A DNA stretch of 64,000 bases from Mucilaginibacter terrae (lineage in GTDB: Bacteria > Bacteroidota > Bacteroidia > Sphingobacteriales > Sphingobacteriaceae). How positions within the stretch are numbered: the stretch's first letter is position 1; every line of letters starts with the position of its first letter. The stretch lies in NCBI RefSeq assembly GCF_031951985.1, contig NZ_JAVLVU010000001.1, forward strand, positions 3,596,001 through 3,660,000. The letters are read 5' to 3'. Positions 1 to 8,432 of the stretch are shown here, one piece after another. The translations under genes and the position numbers were made by a program. Under the pieces are notes generated by a model, which saw only the letters and a program-made list of their open reading frames with translations, did no database searches and was not told where the DNA came from.

Positions 1-396
1 CAAAATAAGCAAATACAAGTGCTGGCCGATATACCCGAAAATTTACAGGTAAAGGTTAATGAAGAACTATTTGCTATGGCGCTGAGCAACCTGGTTACCA
101 ATGCTATAAAATTCAGTACCCGCAGCAGCGAAATTATGATACGCGCCGTTGTTATGGAAGACCATGTAATGATACGCGTAATTGACTACGGCATTGGTTT
201 TAACGAATCAAAGGCACCGTCGTTTCAGCCATTCAGCAAATCGAGCCGCCCCGGTACTGATGGAGAAAGCTCCAACGGTTTGGGCTTGTATTTCACCCGT
301 AAAATTATCAAATATCATGGCGGCACCCTGGTTGCCGAAAGTGAGGGCGAAGGCAAAGGAGCCAAGTTTATTGTAAGACTTCCGCTGGCGGCGTAA
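1..396 (+). CDS. sensor histidine kinase, C-terminal part (gene begins upstream of window)
   Basis: This is the HATPase_c catalytic domain of a histidine kinase; the reading frame is open from base 1, so the sensor and dimerisation parts lie outside the window. The N box reads ALSNLVTNAIKFS, the G1 box DYGIGF, and the G2 region SNGLGLYFTRKIIKYHGG, the classic ATP-binding elements. The protein ends shortly after the last strand of the fold (FIVRLPLAA), so no receiver or output domain follows. The input signal and partner regulator cannot be judged from this fragment. The next gene is another kinase of a different type after about 150 bp, so the two are probably separate transcription units. 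Confidence 0.9.
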   Translation, partial: QNKQIQVLADIPENLQVKVNEELFAMALSNLVTNAIKFSTRSSEIMIRAVVMEDHVMIRVIDYGIGFNESKAPSFQPFSKSSRPGTDGESSNGLGLYFTRKIIKYHGGTLVAESEGEGKGAKFIVRLPLAA

Positions 397-409
397 TTGA
401 GTTTATGGT

Positions 410-475
410 TCATGGCCGGAGTTTTATCAAGCATTATTCCGGCTATGAATTGTGAACCCTCCACTATGAACTACA
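410..475. repeat. imperfect intergenic palindrome
   Basis: Between the two kinase genes, the words gttcatggccgga and tccggctatgaa...tgaac face each other around a 17-base spacer, giving an imperfect hairpin. The same word, atggttcatgg or its complement, recurs in other spacers (for example near 63305). It could end transcription of the first kinase, but there is no clear T run. Confidence 0.4.
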
Positions 476-553
476 ATAAACATTCATCCACACAAATACC
501 CTAATCACCGATACCTGTGCGGCAGATGTGGCAATAATTATGTTGCTTTGTAT

Positions 554-1750
554 ATGCTTCGCTCTAAAGCCACTACGTTTACTATACATGCAGCCGGATG
601 GTTGCTATTCTTAATATTCCCATTATTGTTTTTGAGCGGTGGGCAAAAAAATAGCAACGTATGGACTTTGCTTTCTTCATCATACTACTGGTTGTTTTGC
701 CTCACCTACATGGTGCTGTTTTACTTTAACCTGTGGCTTTTAATTCCGCGTTTTTTTCTCAAAAAAAAGTATGTTGATTACGGTATAGGCGTAATGCTTT
801 TACTAAGCTGCGTGTATTTTTTGCAACCCTTTGATAAGCTGTTGGCTAATAATCCGCGTGTACAAAGCCAGATTGGCATGCCGGGCGGCCTACCCCCGCC
901 ACCAATTGATACCTTAACACAGGTACAGCCGAAGTTAAACCCTGCCGCCACGGCAGATAGTACACCATTGCCCTTTGGCCCCCTGCCTCATCAGGATCTA
1001 CGCATGCAAGACCCTGCCCAAAAACCACACGGCAATCCGCTGTGGCGGCACTCGCCCGGTGTTGATATTGTGAGTTTGGTATTGTTTGTAATTATGACGG
1101 CGTTAAGCCTTTCCATACGCATGGTGCAGCAATGGCAAACCACCGAGCAAAAAGTTATAGTGGCAGAGGCCGGTAAAGCCAATGCCGAACTATCGTTCCT
1201 TAAAGCGCAAATTAATCCGCATTTTTTGTTTAATACGCTCAATAATATATACACGCTTTCGGTGATGAACAGCGAGCACACTTCCGAAAGTATAATGAAG
1301 CTGAGCAACATTATGCGCTATGTAACCGATGAAGTGAGTGAAAATTTTGTATTGCTGCAAAATGATGTGAATTGTATAAGCGATTATATTGCTTTGCAAA
1401 GCTTACGTTTAGGCCGTAAAGCCGAGGTGAAATTTACCGTAAGCGGCAACATGAGTAATCAAAAAATTGCACCGCTCATACTTATGTCGTTTGTGGAGAA
1501 TGCTTTTAAGTACGGCATTAGCAAGCAAGAATTTAGCCTGATTACCATTGACATAAATGTTGAGGGCGCAAAAATTGAATTTTATTGTGAGAACAAGATA
1601 TTCAACAATAAATTGACCGTGATTGAGCGTACTGGCATAGGTATTGCCAATACCCGCCAGCGCTTGCAGCACTTATACCCAGGCAGGTATGAGCTTAAAA
1701 TTGATGATGCCGGTAACCGCTTTAAAGTGAAACTCAGCCTGCAAAGCTAA
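554..1750 (+). CDS. LytS/YehU-type sensor histidine kinase
   Basis: Membrane histidine kinase of the His_kinase (PF06580) class that phosphorylates a LytTR response regulator. Four membrane segments lie in the first 190 residues (about 12-28, 38-65, 75-92, 172-189). Between the third and fourth sits a Pro-rich loop of about 75 residues (GLPPPP and further Pro-Leu/Pro-His repeats), longer than usual. The phosphoacceptor motif is INPHFLFNTLNNIY with His at about residue 223, followed by an HATPase domain with VENAFKYG and TGIGIANTRQRL. An in-frame TTG lies two codons upstream, but ATG at 554 is the better start. The response-regulator gene follows after 21 bp, so they form one operon. The signal is unknown. 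Confidence 0.92.
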   Translation: MLRSKATTFTIHAAGWLLFLIFPLLFLSGGQKNSNVWTLLSSSYYWLFCLTYMVLFYFNLWLLIPRFFLKKKYVDYGIGVMLLLSCVYFLQPFDKLLANNPRVQSQIGMPGGLPPPPIDTLTQVQPKLNPAATADSTPLPFGPLPHQDLRMQDPAQKPHGNPLWRHSPGVDIVSLVLFVIMTALSLSIRMVQQWQTTEQKVIVAEAGKANAELSFLKAQINPHFLFNTLNNIYTLSVMNSEHTSESIMKLSNIMRYVTDEVSENFVLLQNDVNCISDYIALQSLRLGRKAEVKFTVSGNMSNQKIAPLILMSFVENAFKYGISKQEFSLITIDINVEGAKIEFYCENKIFNNKLTVIERTGIGIANTRQRLQHLYPGRYELKIDDAGNRFKVKLSLQS

Positions 1751-1771
1751 TCTTCCTAACCCCTGATTATA

Positions 1772-2476
1772 ATGAGCAAGTTAAAATGTATAGCTATTGA
1801 TGATGAGCCCCTGGCACTCGAGCTGATGGAGCAGTATATAGCGCGTTTCCCATCGTTACAGTTGTTGCACACGTTTGAGGATGCTGTATCGGGTGCCGAG
1901 TATTTAAAGCATAACCCGGTTGATTTACTGTTTGTAGATATTAATATGCCGGATATTACCGGCATTGACCTGGTGCGTTCGTTAACCAATAAGCCCATGG
2001 TTATTTTCACTACGGCTTATCGTAACTTTGCCCTGGAAGGTTTTGAACTGGAGGCGCTGGATTACCTGCTTAAACCTATTGATATTACCCGCTTTACCAA
2101 GGCGGTTGAAAAGGCCTTAGAGTTTAATCAGTACAAAACATCGGTAGCGCAGCAGCCCGTGCAGGAAAGCCTGTATGTATATTCAGAATACCGCATGCTC
2201 AAAATTAACGTGCCCGATATTGAGTACATCGAGAGCATGGAAGACTACATTAAGATCCACCTGACCAACGAAGATAAGCCCATCCTCACCCTTATGGCAC
2301 TAAAAAAGGTGCTCGAAAAACTTCCGCAAAATCATTTTAAACGTATCCATCGCAGCTATGTGGTTGCAGTGGATAAAATCAGAATAATCCAAAACCGTAA
2401 AATAAAACTATCCAAAGCCGAGTTGCCCGTGGGGGATAGCTATGCTGCTTCGGTTAAGGAGTGGGCGAAGGGGTGA
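1772..2476 (+). CDS. LytTR-family response regulator
   Basis: Two-component response regulator, 234 aa. The N-terminal receiver has the acidic pair in IDDEP (residues 9-13), phosphoacceptor Asp56 in LLFVDINMPD, the TTAY switch Thr near residue 80 and Lys101 in LLKPID. The C-terminal LytTR DNA-binding domain covers about 133-230 (IEYIESMEDYIKIH, FKRIHRSYVVAVDKI). LytTR proteins bind direct repeats upstream of targets. It is the cognate partner of the kinase just upstream, with which it is co-transcribed. Targets cannot be told from the sequence. Confidence 0.95.
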   Translation: MSKLKCIAIDDEPLALELMEQYIARFPSLQLLHTFEDAVSGAEYLKHNPVDLLFVDINMPDITGIDLVRSLTNKPMVIFTTAYRNFALEGFELEALDYLLKPIDITRFTKAVEKALEFNQYKTSVAQQPVQESLYVYSEYRMLKINVPDIEYIESMEDYIKIHLTNEDKPILTLMALKKVLEKLPQNHFKRIHRSYVVAVDKIRIIQNRKIKLSKAELPVGDSYAASVKEWAKG

Positions 2477-2485
2477 TGGGTTTAC

Positions 2486-2797
2486 TTACAACATCCCCTC
2501 CAGTTGCGTAAATACCGAAACCATTTGCCTGCCTTTTTCGGTTAAATTGTACTCAATGTGCAAGGGTTTTTGCTTAATAATTATTTTCTCTAAAAGTCCG
2601 TCTTCTTCCAGTTCGCGCAGGGCAACTGATAATGATTGCTTATTGGCGCCCTGAACCGAACGCAACAAGCCACTGAAACGCAATGGTCCTTCGGTTGCCA
2701 AACGGAATATCGCTGCTTTCCATTTGCCCGATAACATTTTGAGGAGCGCCTGTGCCGGGCAAATTTCGGCGTCGCTGGTAGTTTCTTTAGTAGTCAT
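2486..2797 (-). CDS. HxlR-family winged-helix transcriptional regulator
   Basis: A 103-aa HxlR/MarR-like regulator. It has the family's N-terminal Cys (CPAQALLKMLSGKWKAAI) followed by the winged helix (LRFSGLLRSVQGANKQSLSVAL, RELEEDGLLEK) and a C-terminal dimerisation helix. Family members often sense reactive electrophiles or thiol oxidation through this Cys and repress a neighbouring oxidoreductase. Here no oxidoreductase is adjacent: it converges on the two-component operon, and the divergent neighbour is a small membrane protein. Start ATG at 2797 is the only good one. Confidence 0.9.
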   Translation of the reverse strand: MTTKETTSDAEICPAQALLKMLSGKWKAAIFRLATEGPLRFSGLLRSVQGANKQSLSVALRELEEDGLLEKIIIKQKPLHIEYNLTEKGRQMVSVFTQLEGML

Positions 2798-2983
2798 TAA
2801 TTTCTGACATATTGTTTTATTCAGTTATGTAGCACAACTTTGAACGAAAATAGCAATTTAAAATATTCCTTTTAAGAATGTTTTATAAAAGGTAACCGGC
2901 TTGTTGTGTACAAAACAATAAACTACCGGGTAAGTAACAAGGCGGGGGTTATCATGCTATCGCCAAAACAGCAAACACATTAC

Positions 2984-3244
2984 ATGAAAAACAACAGCCT
3001 GTTGGAGTTAAGCATTCAGGATCTAATTAAAAGAAGAGATTTACTAAAAGGTGTGCTTATTGGTTTTAGCATTTTATGGTTGTTAATATTGGGGATGATG
3101 GTGTATTTTTTAATCAATAAATCGAGCACTAAAACCCTTATACCATTTGCCATACTGCCTACAGCCTTGCCGGTAACTATACTACCTGTATATATTTATA
3201 TGAACACGCTTAACAACAAAATAAAATTAAGAGAGAAAAAGTAA
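2984..3244 (+). CDS. small two-helix membrane protein of unknown function
   Basis: About 86 aa from ATG 2984 (MKNNSLLELSIQDL); in-frame upstream starts exist at 2954 (ATG) and 2906 (GTG). A short cytosolic helix with charged KRRD is followed by two hydrophobic spans (about residues 22-43 and 52-70) and a basic tail ending REKK. No family is recognised. It is transcribed divergently from the HxlR gene, which might regulate it. A hairpin terminator lies about 130 bp downstream. Confidence 0.6.
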   Translation: MKNNSLLELSIQDLIKRRDLLKGVLIGFSILWLLILGMMVYFLINKSSTKTLIPFAILPTALPVTILPVYIYMNTLNNKIKLREKK

Positions 3245-3372
3245 ATCGTATAAGCTAAACATTTATCGTAGCTATACTGCCAGCGCAAAAAGGAGGCTTT
3301 ACTTACAAAGCCCGGAAAATTTAAGTTACAACACATTAGTACCTACTCCTTACATACAACACACCACCCAGG

Positions 3373-3410
3373 CAACCAGGTTTTTACAAAAGCCTGGTTG
3401 TTTACTTTTA
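3373..3410 (+). terminator. probable Rho-independent terminator
   Basis: Perfect 8-bp stem caaccagg/cctggttg around a 12-base loop, followed by a T-rich stretch. It is placed to end the small membrane protein transcript. Confidence 0.55.
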
Positions 3411-3481
3411 TGCCTTTAGGTATGCATTAAATTTGAGGCAACGACTATTGGGTATTAACGCCTTTTAGCTACATTTGGGTA

Positions 3482-4060
3482 ATGCACCCCGAATTTGAAG
3501 CTTATTTACAACAGCGCACCAGCCTTAAACCTGATGAAATAAAACAGGTGAGCAGCAAGGCAATAGCCCGTACGCTAAAACGCAATGAGGATATGTTGCA
3601 GGCTGGCGATGTTTGCAGGCATAAAACTTTTGTGCAATCGGGTTTGCTGCGCACGTTTGGTGTTACGGCCGATGGTAATGAGCATATCCTTCTCTTCTCG
3701 CCCGAAGAAACCTGGACTTTAGATGTTGAGAGTTACGATAAACAGAAACCATCCAAAGTAAATATAACGGCCATTGAGCCAAGCCGCGTTTTGCTTTGGC
3801 ATAAACCCGATTTTGATGCCTTGCTCATACAGGTTCCGGGATTGAAGCAACTGGCAGAACAGCTTATTTCGAGCAGTACGCATTTTAATAGGCAGCGTAT
3901 ACTTACTACTTTAAGCGGTAGTGCCGAAGAAAAGTATGAAGACTTTTTGCTAAGCTTTCCTGACCTGCTCAACCGTTTGCCCTTGCGTATGATTGCCGCT
4001 TACCTGGGCATCTCGCTTAAAACCCTTACCCGCATACGCCACGCACAGTTGCAGCGATAA
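3482..4060 (+). CDS. Crp/Fnr-family transcriptional regulator
   Basis: A 192-aa Crp/Fnr-type protein of the short Bacteroidota kind. The N-terminal cyclic-nucleotide-binding-like barrel covers about 20-125 (MLQAGDVCRHKTFVQSGLLRTF). The C-terminal helix-turn-helix covers about 140-190 (LPLRMIAAYLGISLKTLTRIR). The typical cAMP-phosphate-binding Arg-Ser motif is not obvious, so the effector may not be cAMP. Such regulators commonly sit beside a stress or detoxification gene; here the next gene, 75 bp downstream on the same strand, is an SDR/epimerase with a frameshift. Confidence 0.9.
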   Translation: MHPEFEAYLQQRTSLKPDEIKQVSSKAIARTLKRNEDMLQAGDVCRHKTFVQSGLLRTFGVTADGNEHILLFSPEETWTLDVESYDKQKPSKVNITAIEPSRVLLWHKPDFDALLIQVPGLKQLAEQLISSSTHFNRQRILTTLSGSAEEKYEDFLLSFPDLLNRLPLRMIAAYLGISLKTLTRIRHAQLQR

Positions 4061-4135
4061 TTTCAAAACAGGGTCAAATGACCTCGTTTTAAAGTGCTCT
4101 TGCCTTGCAAATTTGTAGCTATAAAACATATAACT

Positions 4136-5028
4136 ATGAAAGTATTTGTAACAGGAGCCTCCGGTTTTGTAGGCTTGGCCGTGGTAAATGAGTTATTACA
4201 ACATGGGCATGAAGTTTTAGGACTTGTACGCTCTGACAAAGGTGCCGAACAACTTAGAGCCGCGGGTGCCGAAGTATTGCTGGGTGATGTAAACAACCCC
4301 GACCATTTGCGCAAAGGTGTACTGGCTTGTGATGCTGTAATACATACCGCTTTTAACCATGATTTTTCGCAATACAAAGCCAATTGTGAGGCCGATAGGT
4401 TAGTTATACAAACCTTAGGCGATGCATTGGTAAATACGCAAAAAACTTTGGTAATTAAACGGGCATAGGTTTATTAAACCTTGGCCGTTTAATTACCGAA
4501 GACGATACCCTACCTGCTGGTTCGGACGTTGTGCCCAGGGCTGCATCTGAAGAAGCCGCCGCCGCCGTAGCCGCAAAAGGCGTTAATGTATATGTAGTGC
4601 GCTTGCCACCCAGTGTACACGGTACGGGCGACCATGGATTTGTGCCCATGCTTATCAACTTAGCCAAAGAGAAAGGCGAGGCGGCGTATATAAATAGTGG
4701 CGATAATGTTTGGCCTGCCGTTCACCGTACCGATGCGGCTGCGCTTTACAGGCTGATTGTTGAAAAACAGCCATCGCTTAAAGTGTTACATGCAGTAGCC
4801 GAAGAGGGAGTTCCTTATCTCCATATTGCCGAAACCATTGGCAAAGGTGTGGCGATCCCGGTGCTTAGCAAAAGTGGCGATGCAGTTGCCGCCTATTTTG
4901 GCTGGTTCAGTCATTTTGCCGCTATGCATTGCCCGGCATCAAGCGATGAAACCCGCCGGGCTTTAGGTTGGGAGAGCAAAGGCCCGGGCTTGTTAACTGA
5001 TATGGTTAACGGTGGATATTTTGCCTGA
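4136..5028 (+). pseudogene. NAD-dependent epimerase/dehydratase family protein, frameshifted
   Basis: Extended SDR (Rossmann) protein split into two frames. The first part, from ATG 4136, carries the nucleotide-binding GASGFVG motif and ends early at 4468 just after KTLVIK. The second frame resumes without gap as TGIGLLNLGRLITEDD and continues to 5028, including VRLPPSVHG and DTRRALGW-like C-terminal signals (DETRRALGWE). One base appears missing in the run attaaacgg around 4453-4460; an extra A would restore a full-length protein of about 297 aa. Either the gene is inactivated or this is a sequence error. It probably belongs to the regulon of the upstream Crp/Fnr protein. Close relatives act on NAD(P)-linked sugars or aldehydes, but the substrate is unknown. 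Confidence 0.85.
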
Positions 5029-5091
5029 ATGGTGTTTGAATAGCCATTTATAGTGTTCAAAATGTCACAATGTTTAAATTCAATTCAATTA

Positions 5092-5110
5092 ATTTTACCT
5101 TAGGTAAAAT
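5092..5110. promoter_or_regulatory. 19-bp perfect palindrome upstream of cold-shock gene
   Basis: ATTTTACCT-T-AGGTAAAAT is a perfect inverted repeat with 9-bp arms and one central base, 44 bp before the csp start. It has no following T run, so it looks more like an operator or mRNA-structure element than a terminator. A weak -7-like TACCTTG lies just downstream (about 5129). Confidence 0.45.
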
Positions 5111-5153
5111 ATGTCGATAATTATGCCTACCTTGTAGACTTATTAATAATACA

Positions 5154-5345
5154 ATGCAACAAGGAACAGTAAAATTTTTTAATGAGACAAAAGGTTTCGG
5201 ATTTATCACACCAAATGATGGTGGTAAAGAGATCTTTGTTCATGTTTCAGGTTTGATCGACAACGTTCGTGAGAACAGCGAGGTAACCTTCGACGTAGAA
5301 GAAGGCCGTAAAGGACCAAACGCAGTAAATGTAAAAGTAGCTTAA
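5154..5345 (+). CDS. cold-shock protein (CspA family)
   Basis: A 63-aa single cold-shock domain that binds single-stranded RNA/DNA and melts mRNA structure. RNP1 is KGFGFI (13-18) and RNP2 IFVHV (27-31); the fold ends with the usual KGPNAVNVKV. Full family length. A strong terminator follows directly, so the message is monocistronic. The palindrome at 5092 and an A/T-rich leader may carry cold-responsive control. Confidence 0.97.
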   Translation: MQQGTVKFFNETKGFGFITPNDGGKEIFVHVSGLIDNVRENSEVTFDVEEGRKGPNAVNVKVA

Positions 5346-5368
5346 TACACTATATAAATCATTACTGA

Positions 5369-5400
5369 GCATTCTCCGCTAATTGGAGAATGCTTTTTTT
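5369..5400 (+). terminator. Rho-independent terminator of csp
   Basis: Perfect 9-bp stem gcattctcc/ggagaatgc with a 7-base loop and a run of seven T. Confidence 0.92.
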
Positions 5401-5494
5401 GTACTTCAAATTTTATATACAACAATCTCTTCGCAAAAGGACGTAGAGCACATTGATGGATTTAATAATTAAGTCCGTTCATTAAAAACAAACT

Positions 5495-5950
5495 ATGGGT
5501 AGATCATCAGAAACATTTAGTAAAAAAGAGAACGAAAAGAAAAGACTGAAAAAACAGCAGGAAAAAAAGGAAAGAGCCGAAGAGCGCAAATCCAATGCTG
5601 TTAAAGGACAAAGCCTTGAAAACATGATGGCTTATGTAGATGAGAATGGTAACATTACCTCAACTCCTCCCGATCCTACAAAAAAGAAAAAAATATCAAC
5701 AGACGATATCCGTATAGGTACGCCTAAGCAGGAAGATATCCCGGTTGAAATTGAAAGAACCGGAACGCTAACTTTTTTCAATGAAGGTAAAGGTTATGGT
5801 TTCATTAGAGATGCGCAATCGCAGGAAAGCGTTTTTGTGCACATTAATGGCATAATACAACAAATCAAGGAAGGCGATAAAGTAACTTTCGAAACCGAAA
5901 AAGGTCCAAAAGGGCTTAATGCCATAAAGGTAAAAAAAGCAGCTAAGTAA
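5495..5950 (+). CDS. cold-shock-domain protein with basic N-terminal extension
   Basis: A 151-aa protein with a highly charged Lys/Glu-rich helix (about residues 8-40), a disordered linker rich in Pro/Lys, and a C-terminal cold-shock domain (about 84-148) with RNP1 KGYGFI and RNP2 VFVHI. The helical tail could be an RNA- or ribosome-binding arm or a coiled coil; this is inference. It is the second CSD gene in tandem with the short csp at 5154 but has its own terminators on each side, so it is transcribed alone. Such extended CSD proteins occur in Bacteroidota, but their role is not settled. Confidence 0.9.
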   Translation: MGRSSETFSKKENEKKRLKKQQEKKERAEERKSNAVKGQSLENMMAYVDENGNITSTPPDPTKKKKISTDDIRIGTPKQEDIPVEIERTGTLTFFNEGKGYGFIRDAQSQESVFVHINGIIQQIKEGDKVTFETEKGPKGLNAIKVKKAAK

Positions 5951-5976
5951 TCTCTGTTTAGAGACATCTATATAAT

Positions 5977-6015
5977 AAAAGCCTGTGCTCCAAAAGAGAA
6001 CACAGGCTTTTTTAA
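5977..6015. terminator. bidirectional terminator
   Basis: An 11-bp stem aaaagcctgtg/cacaggctttt with a 13-base loop, A run on the left and T run on the right. It serves the CSD gene (+) and the convergent M16 peptidase (-). Confidence 0.9.
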
Positions 6016-6038
6016 TTTGATAGTTGCCTTAAACTTGT

Positions 6039-7271
6039 TTAATCCTTTGGCTCAAAAAGCAAAGTAATCAAGTTTTTCTCGTCAAATACATGGTTGCTAA
6101 TTTCGAGCACTTGCTCGGCGGTAACAGCGTTGATCTTGTCAAAAACCTGTTGCAGGGAATCCACGTCATTAAAATCGATCAAACTTTTAGCCATCGATAT
6201 TATGAGGCTCAGTCGGTTTTCTTCGGCCAGGGCTATTTGGCCAATAAACTTTTGCTTGGCCTGGTGCAGTTGTAGCGTACCCAATTTATGCTCACGCAAC
6301 TTGCGCAGTTCTTTATGAATGAGTTTGATGGCTTTGCCTGCCTTCTCTTCATCGGTACCAAAGTAAATGGAAAATATGCCCGTATCGGTAAACGGCGTAT
6401 AGTTCGATTCGATGGTGTAGGCTATGCCATATTTCTCCCGTATTTCGAGGTTTAAGCGGCTGCTCATTCCCATGCCGCCCAGCAGGTTGTTCACCAGCAA
6501 CAAGCCGCTTTTATGATGGTGCGATGAATCATAAGCCAAATTGCCAATAATGCCATGCAACTGGGAAATAGGCTTTTGCAGGGTAATTAATTGTCCTGGT
6601 TGTGCCAAAGGCCTTTCGCGGTGCTTGGTCGAAGTATTGGCGGGTACCCCACCTAAATACTTTTCGGTAAGTTTAATAAGCTTATTAAAATCGTAATCGC
6701 CTATTACAGCAAATACCATTTGGTGGGTATTGTAATTAGCGGCTATAAACTGCGCTATATCATCTCGGCCCAACTGCTTAACCGATTCTTCGGTACCCAA
6801 AATATTGTTGCCCAGCGTATGGCCTTTAAATAAGTAACTTTCAAAATCGTCTTGAATGGCTTCTTCGGGCTGATCCTGGTAAGAGGCTATCTCATCTAAA
6901 ATTACACTACGTTCTTTAACCAACTCTTCTTCGGGAAAAGTAGAGTGGAAAACAATATCTTCAAATAAATCGATGGTGCGCTCTAAATGTTCTTTTAGCA
7001 GCGAGGCATGTATGCAGGTATACTCTTTGGTGGTGTAGGCATTTAAATCGGCACCTACCAGTTCTAAACGGTTTAAAATTTGGTTAGTGTTGCGTTTTTT
7101 AGTTTGCTTAAACAGCAGGTGCTCTATAAAATGGGCAAGGCCGTCTTTGCCTGGGGTTTCGTCGCGTGCACCGGCGTTAACAATAAAGCAGGTGTGCGTT
7201 ATATTTGATGGTGCGTGCTTGTACAACAGCCGTATGCCATTGCCCAGCGTATGTACCTGGTAATCTGTCAT
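6039..7271 (-). CDS. M16-family zinc peptidase (pitrilysin/processing-peptidase type)
   Basis: A 410-aa inverzincin peptidase. The zinc motif HFIEH (His47, Glu50, His51) and the distal Glu in the EEELVKERSVILDEI helix about 75 residues later are present, so the subunit looks catalytically active. The C-terminal M16_C domain (about 165-345) is also present. There is no signal peptide, pointing to a cytosolic enzyme like the processing-peptidase-like YmxG group. A perfect -7 box TATCTTTG lies 8 bases before the ATG, so the message should be leaderless or nearly so. Confidence 0.95.
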   Translation of the reverse strand: MTDYQVHTLGNGIRLLYKHAPSNITHTCFIVNAGARDETPGKDGLAHFIEHLLFKQTKKRNTNQILNRLELVGADLNAYTTKEYTCIHASLLKEHLERTIDLFEDIVFHSTFPEEELVKERSVILDEIASYQDQPEEAIQDDFESYLFKGHTLGNNILGTEESVKQLGRDDIAQFIAANYNTHQMVFAVIGDYDFNKLIKLTEKYLGGVPANTSTKHRERPLAQPGQLITLQKPISQLHGIIGNLAYDSSHHHKSGLLLVNNLLGGMGMSSRLNLEIREKYGIAYTIESNYTPFTDTGIFSIYFGTDEEKAGKAIKLIHKELRKLREHKLGTLQLHQAKQKFIGQIALAEENRLSLIISMAKSLIDFNDVDSLQQVFDKINAVTAEQVLEISNHVFDEKNLITLLFEPKD

Positions 7272-7278
7272 GGACCGG

Positions 7279-7286
7279 CAAAGATA
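7279..7286 (-). promoter_or_regulatory. -7 promoter box of the M16 peptidase gene
   Basis: TATCTTTG on the minus strand (consensus TAnnTTTG), with only 7 bases between it and the ATG at 7271, implying a leaderless or almost leaderless transcript. Confidence 0.6.
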
Positions 7287-7427
7287 CGCTAAATTATATC
7301 CATAACCGGTAGTGTGTTTACGCCGCTAATGCGTATTATTGTAGGGCAAACGTCATAAGTATGACTTCGTTTACTTTAATACATTGTGACTATGCTGTTA
7401 CCTTTTAAAACATATTAAAGATTAATC

Positions 7428-7961
7428 ATGAAGATTGCCGACCTCACTTTTGAGCCGCTTATTGAAGCCGATGCCATTGCCAAGCGCATTAATTTAATGA
7501 GCGAACAATTGAACGCCGACTATGCCGAAAAATCGCCCATTTTTATTGGCGTATTGAGTGGCAGTTTTATGTTTATATCCGACTTAGTTAAACAAATTAC
7601 CATTCCCTGCGAGGTTACCTTTACCAAACTGGCCTCTTACTTTGGCGGCACCAGCAGCACCCGCAAAATACGCGAAGACATTGACCTCAGTGTTGACATA
7701 AGCGGCCGTCATATTGTAATTGTTGAAGATATTGTTGATACCGGTAATACGCTGGCTTACCTTATCGAAAAATTAAAACTACACAGCCCGGCATCAATAA
7801 AAGTATGCTCACTGTTGCTCAAACCCGCCAAGCTCGAAACTTCGATTGAAGAGCTACGCTACGTAGGTTTTGAAATTGAAAACGAATATGTAGTAGGCTA
7901 CGGCCTTGACTATAAAGAGTTGGGCAGGAATTTAACGGGCATTTACAGGCAGATTAGTTAG
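7428..7961 (+). CDS. hpt: hypoxanthine phosphoribosyltransferase
   Basis: A 177-aa purine-salvage enzyme transferring phosphoribose from PRPP to hypoxanthine or guanine to give IMP or GMP. The PRPP-binding loop VEDIVDTGNT is at residues 99-108, the flexible-loop region SYFGG at 70-74, and the C-terminal base-binding segment VGYGLDYKELGRN. Full length for the family. It stands alone, divergent from the M16 gene, with long spacers on both sides. Confidence 0.96.
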   Translation: MKIADLTFEPLIEADAIAKRINLMSEQLNADYAEKSPIFIGVLSGSFMFISDLVKQITIPCEVTFTKLASYFGGTSSTRKIREDIDLSVDISGRHIVIVEDIVDTGNTLAYLIEKLKLHSPASIKVCSLLLKPAKLETSIEELRYVGFEIENEYVVGYGLDYKELGRNLTGIYRQIS

Positions 7962-8149
7962 GTTAATTGTTTAGCTAAAGCATGTCCTCCCAAGTGGAAC
8001 GGTTTTTAGATTTTACTAAAGTACTTAATCAAACTACTTAGCTCAAACAGCTTTTATATTACTCAGTTTGTGATGTAATTTATTGCACTAAGTGCCTGCA
8101 ACGGCATATATACTTTAAGTTGCAATTGGCAGCTTGTGTGAATTTTTAC
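7962..8149. other. intergenic region without recognisable feature
   Basis: A/T-rich spacer after hpt. No convincing reading frame, terminator or repeat is visible here; together with 8261-8432 it flanks a possible 36-codon minus-strand ORF. Confidence 0.5.
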
Positions 8150-8260
8150 TTAGCTAAACCAACTTAAAATAACAGCCCATAACGCAAAAGTGTGATTGGG
8201 AGCAGCAAGTTCAAACTGTTCATCAATCCGATCTGAAAATTCTGATAATTCGCGTCTCAT
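8150..8260 (-). CDS. possible 36-aa small protein
   Basis: An ATG-started frame of 36 codons (MRRELSEFSDRIDEQ...) with a charged amphipathic N-terminal half and a hydrophobic C-terminus (FALWAVILSWFS). It is the only sensible frame in a 470-bp spacer. No family recognised; it could be a small membrane peptide or chance. Confidence 0.3.
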   Translation of the reverse strand: MRRELSEFSDRIDEQFELAAPNHTFALWAVILSWFS

Positions 8261-8432
8261 AATATTTTTAGTTTGATTTATTCAAAATTAAGTAAAAAAT
8301 ATACCAAAAACCAAATCGGTATTGTGATTAATTAAAATTTCTTATTTGCTTAATGTAAGCTTTAAACTGGAGTAGCCTAATGTGGTCATTTAATACATCA
8401 ATGCTAAGCATGAGAGTGGATATTAATTGCAT

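Noticed and set aside
5369-5400. Riboswitch-like structure downstream of csp
   Set aside because: A simple hairpin with T run explains it as a terminator.
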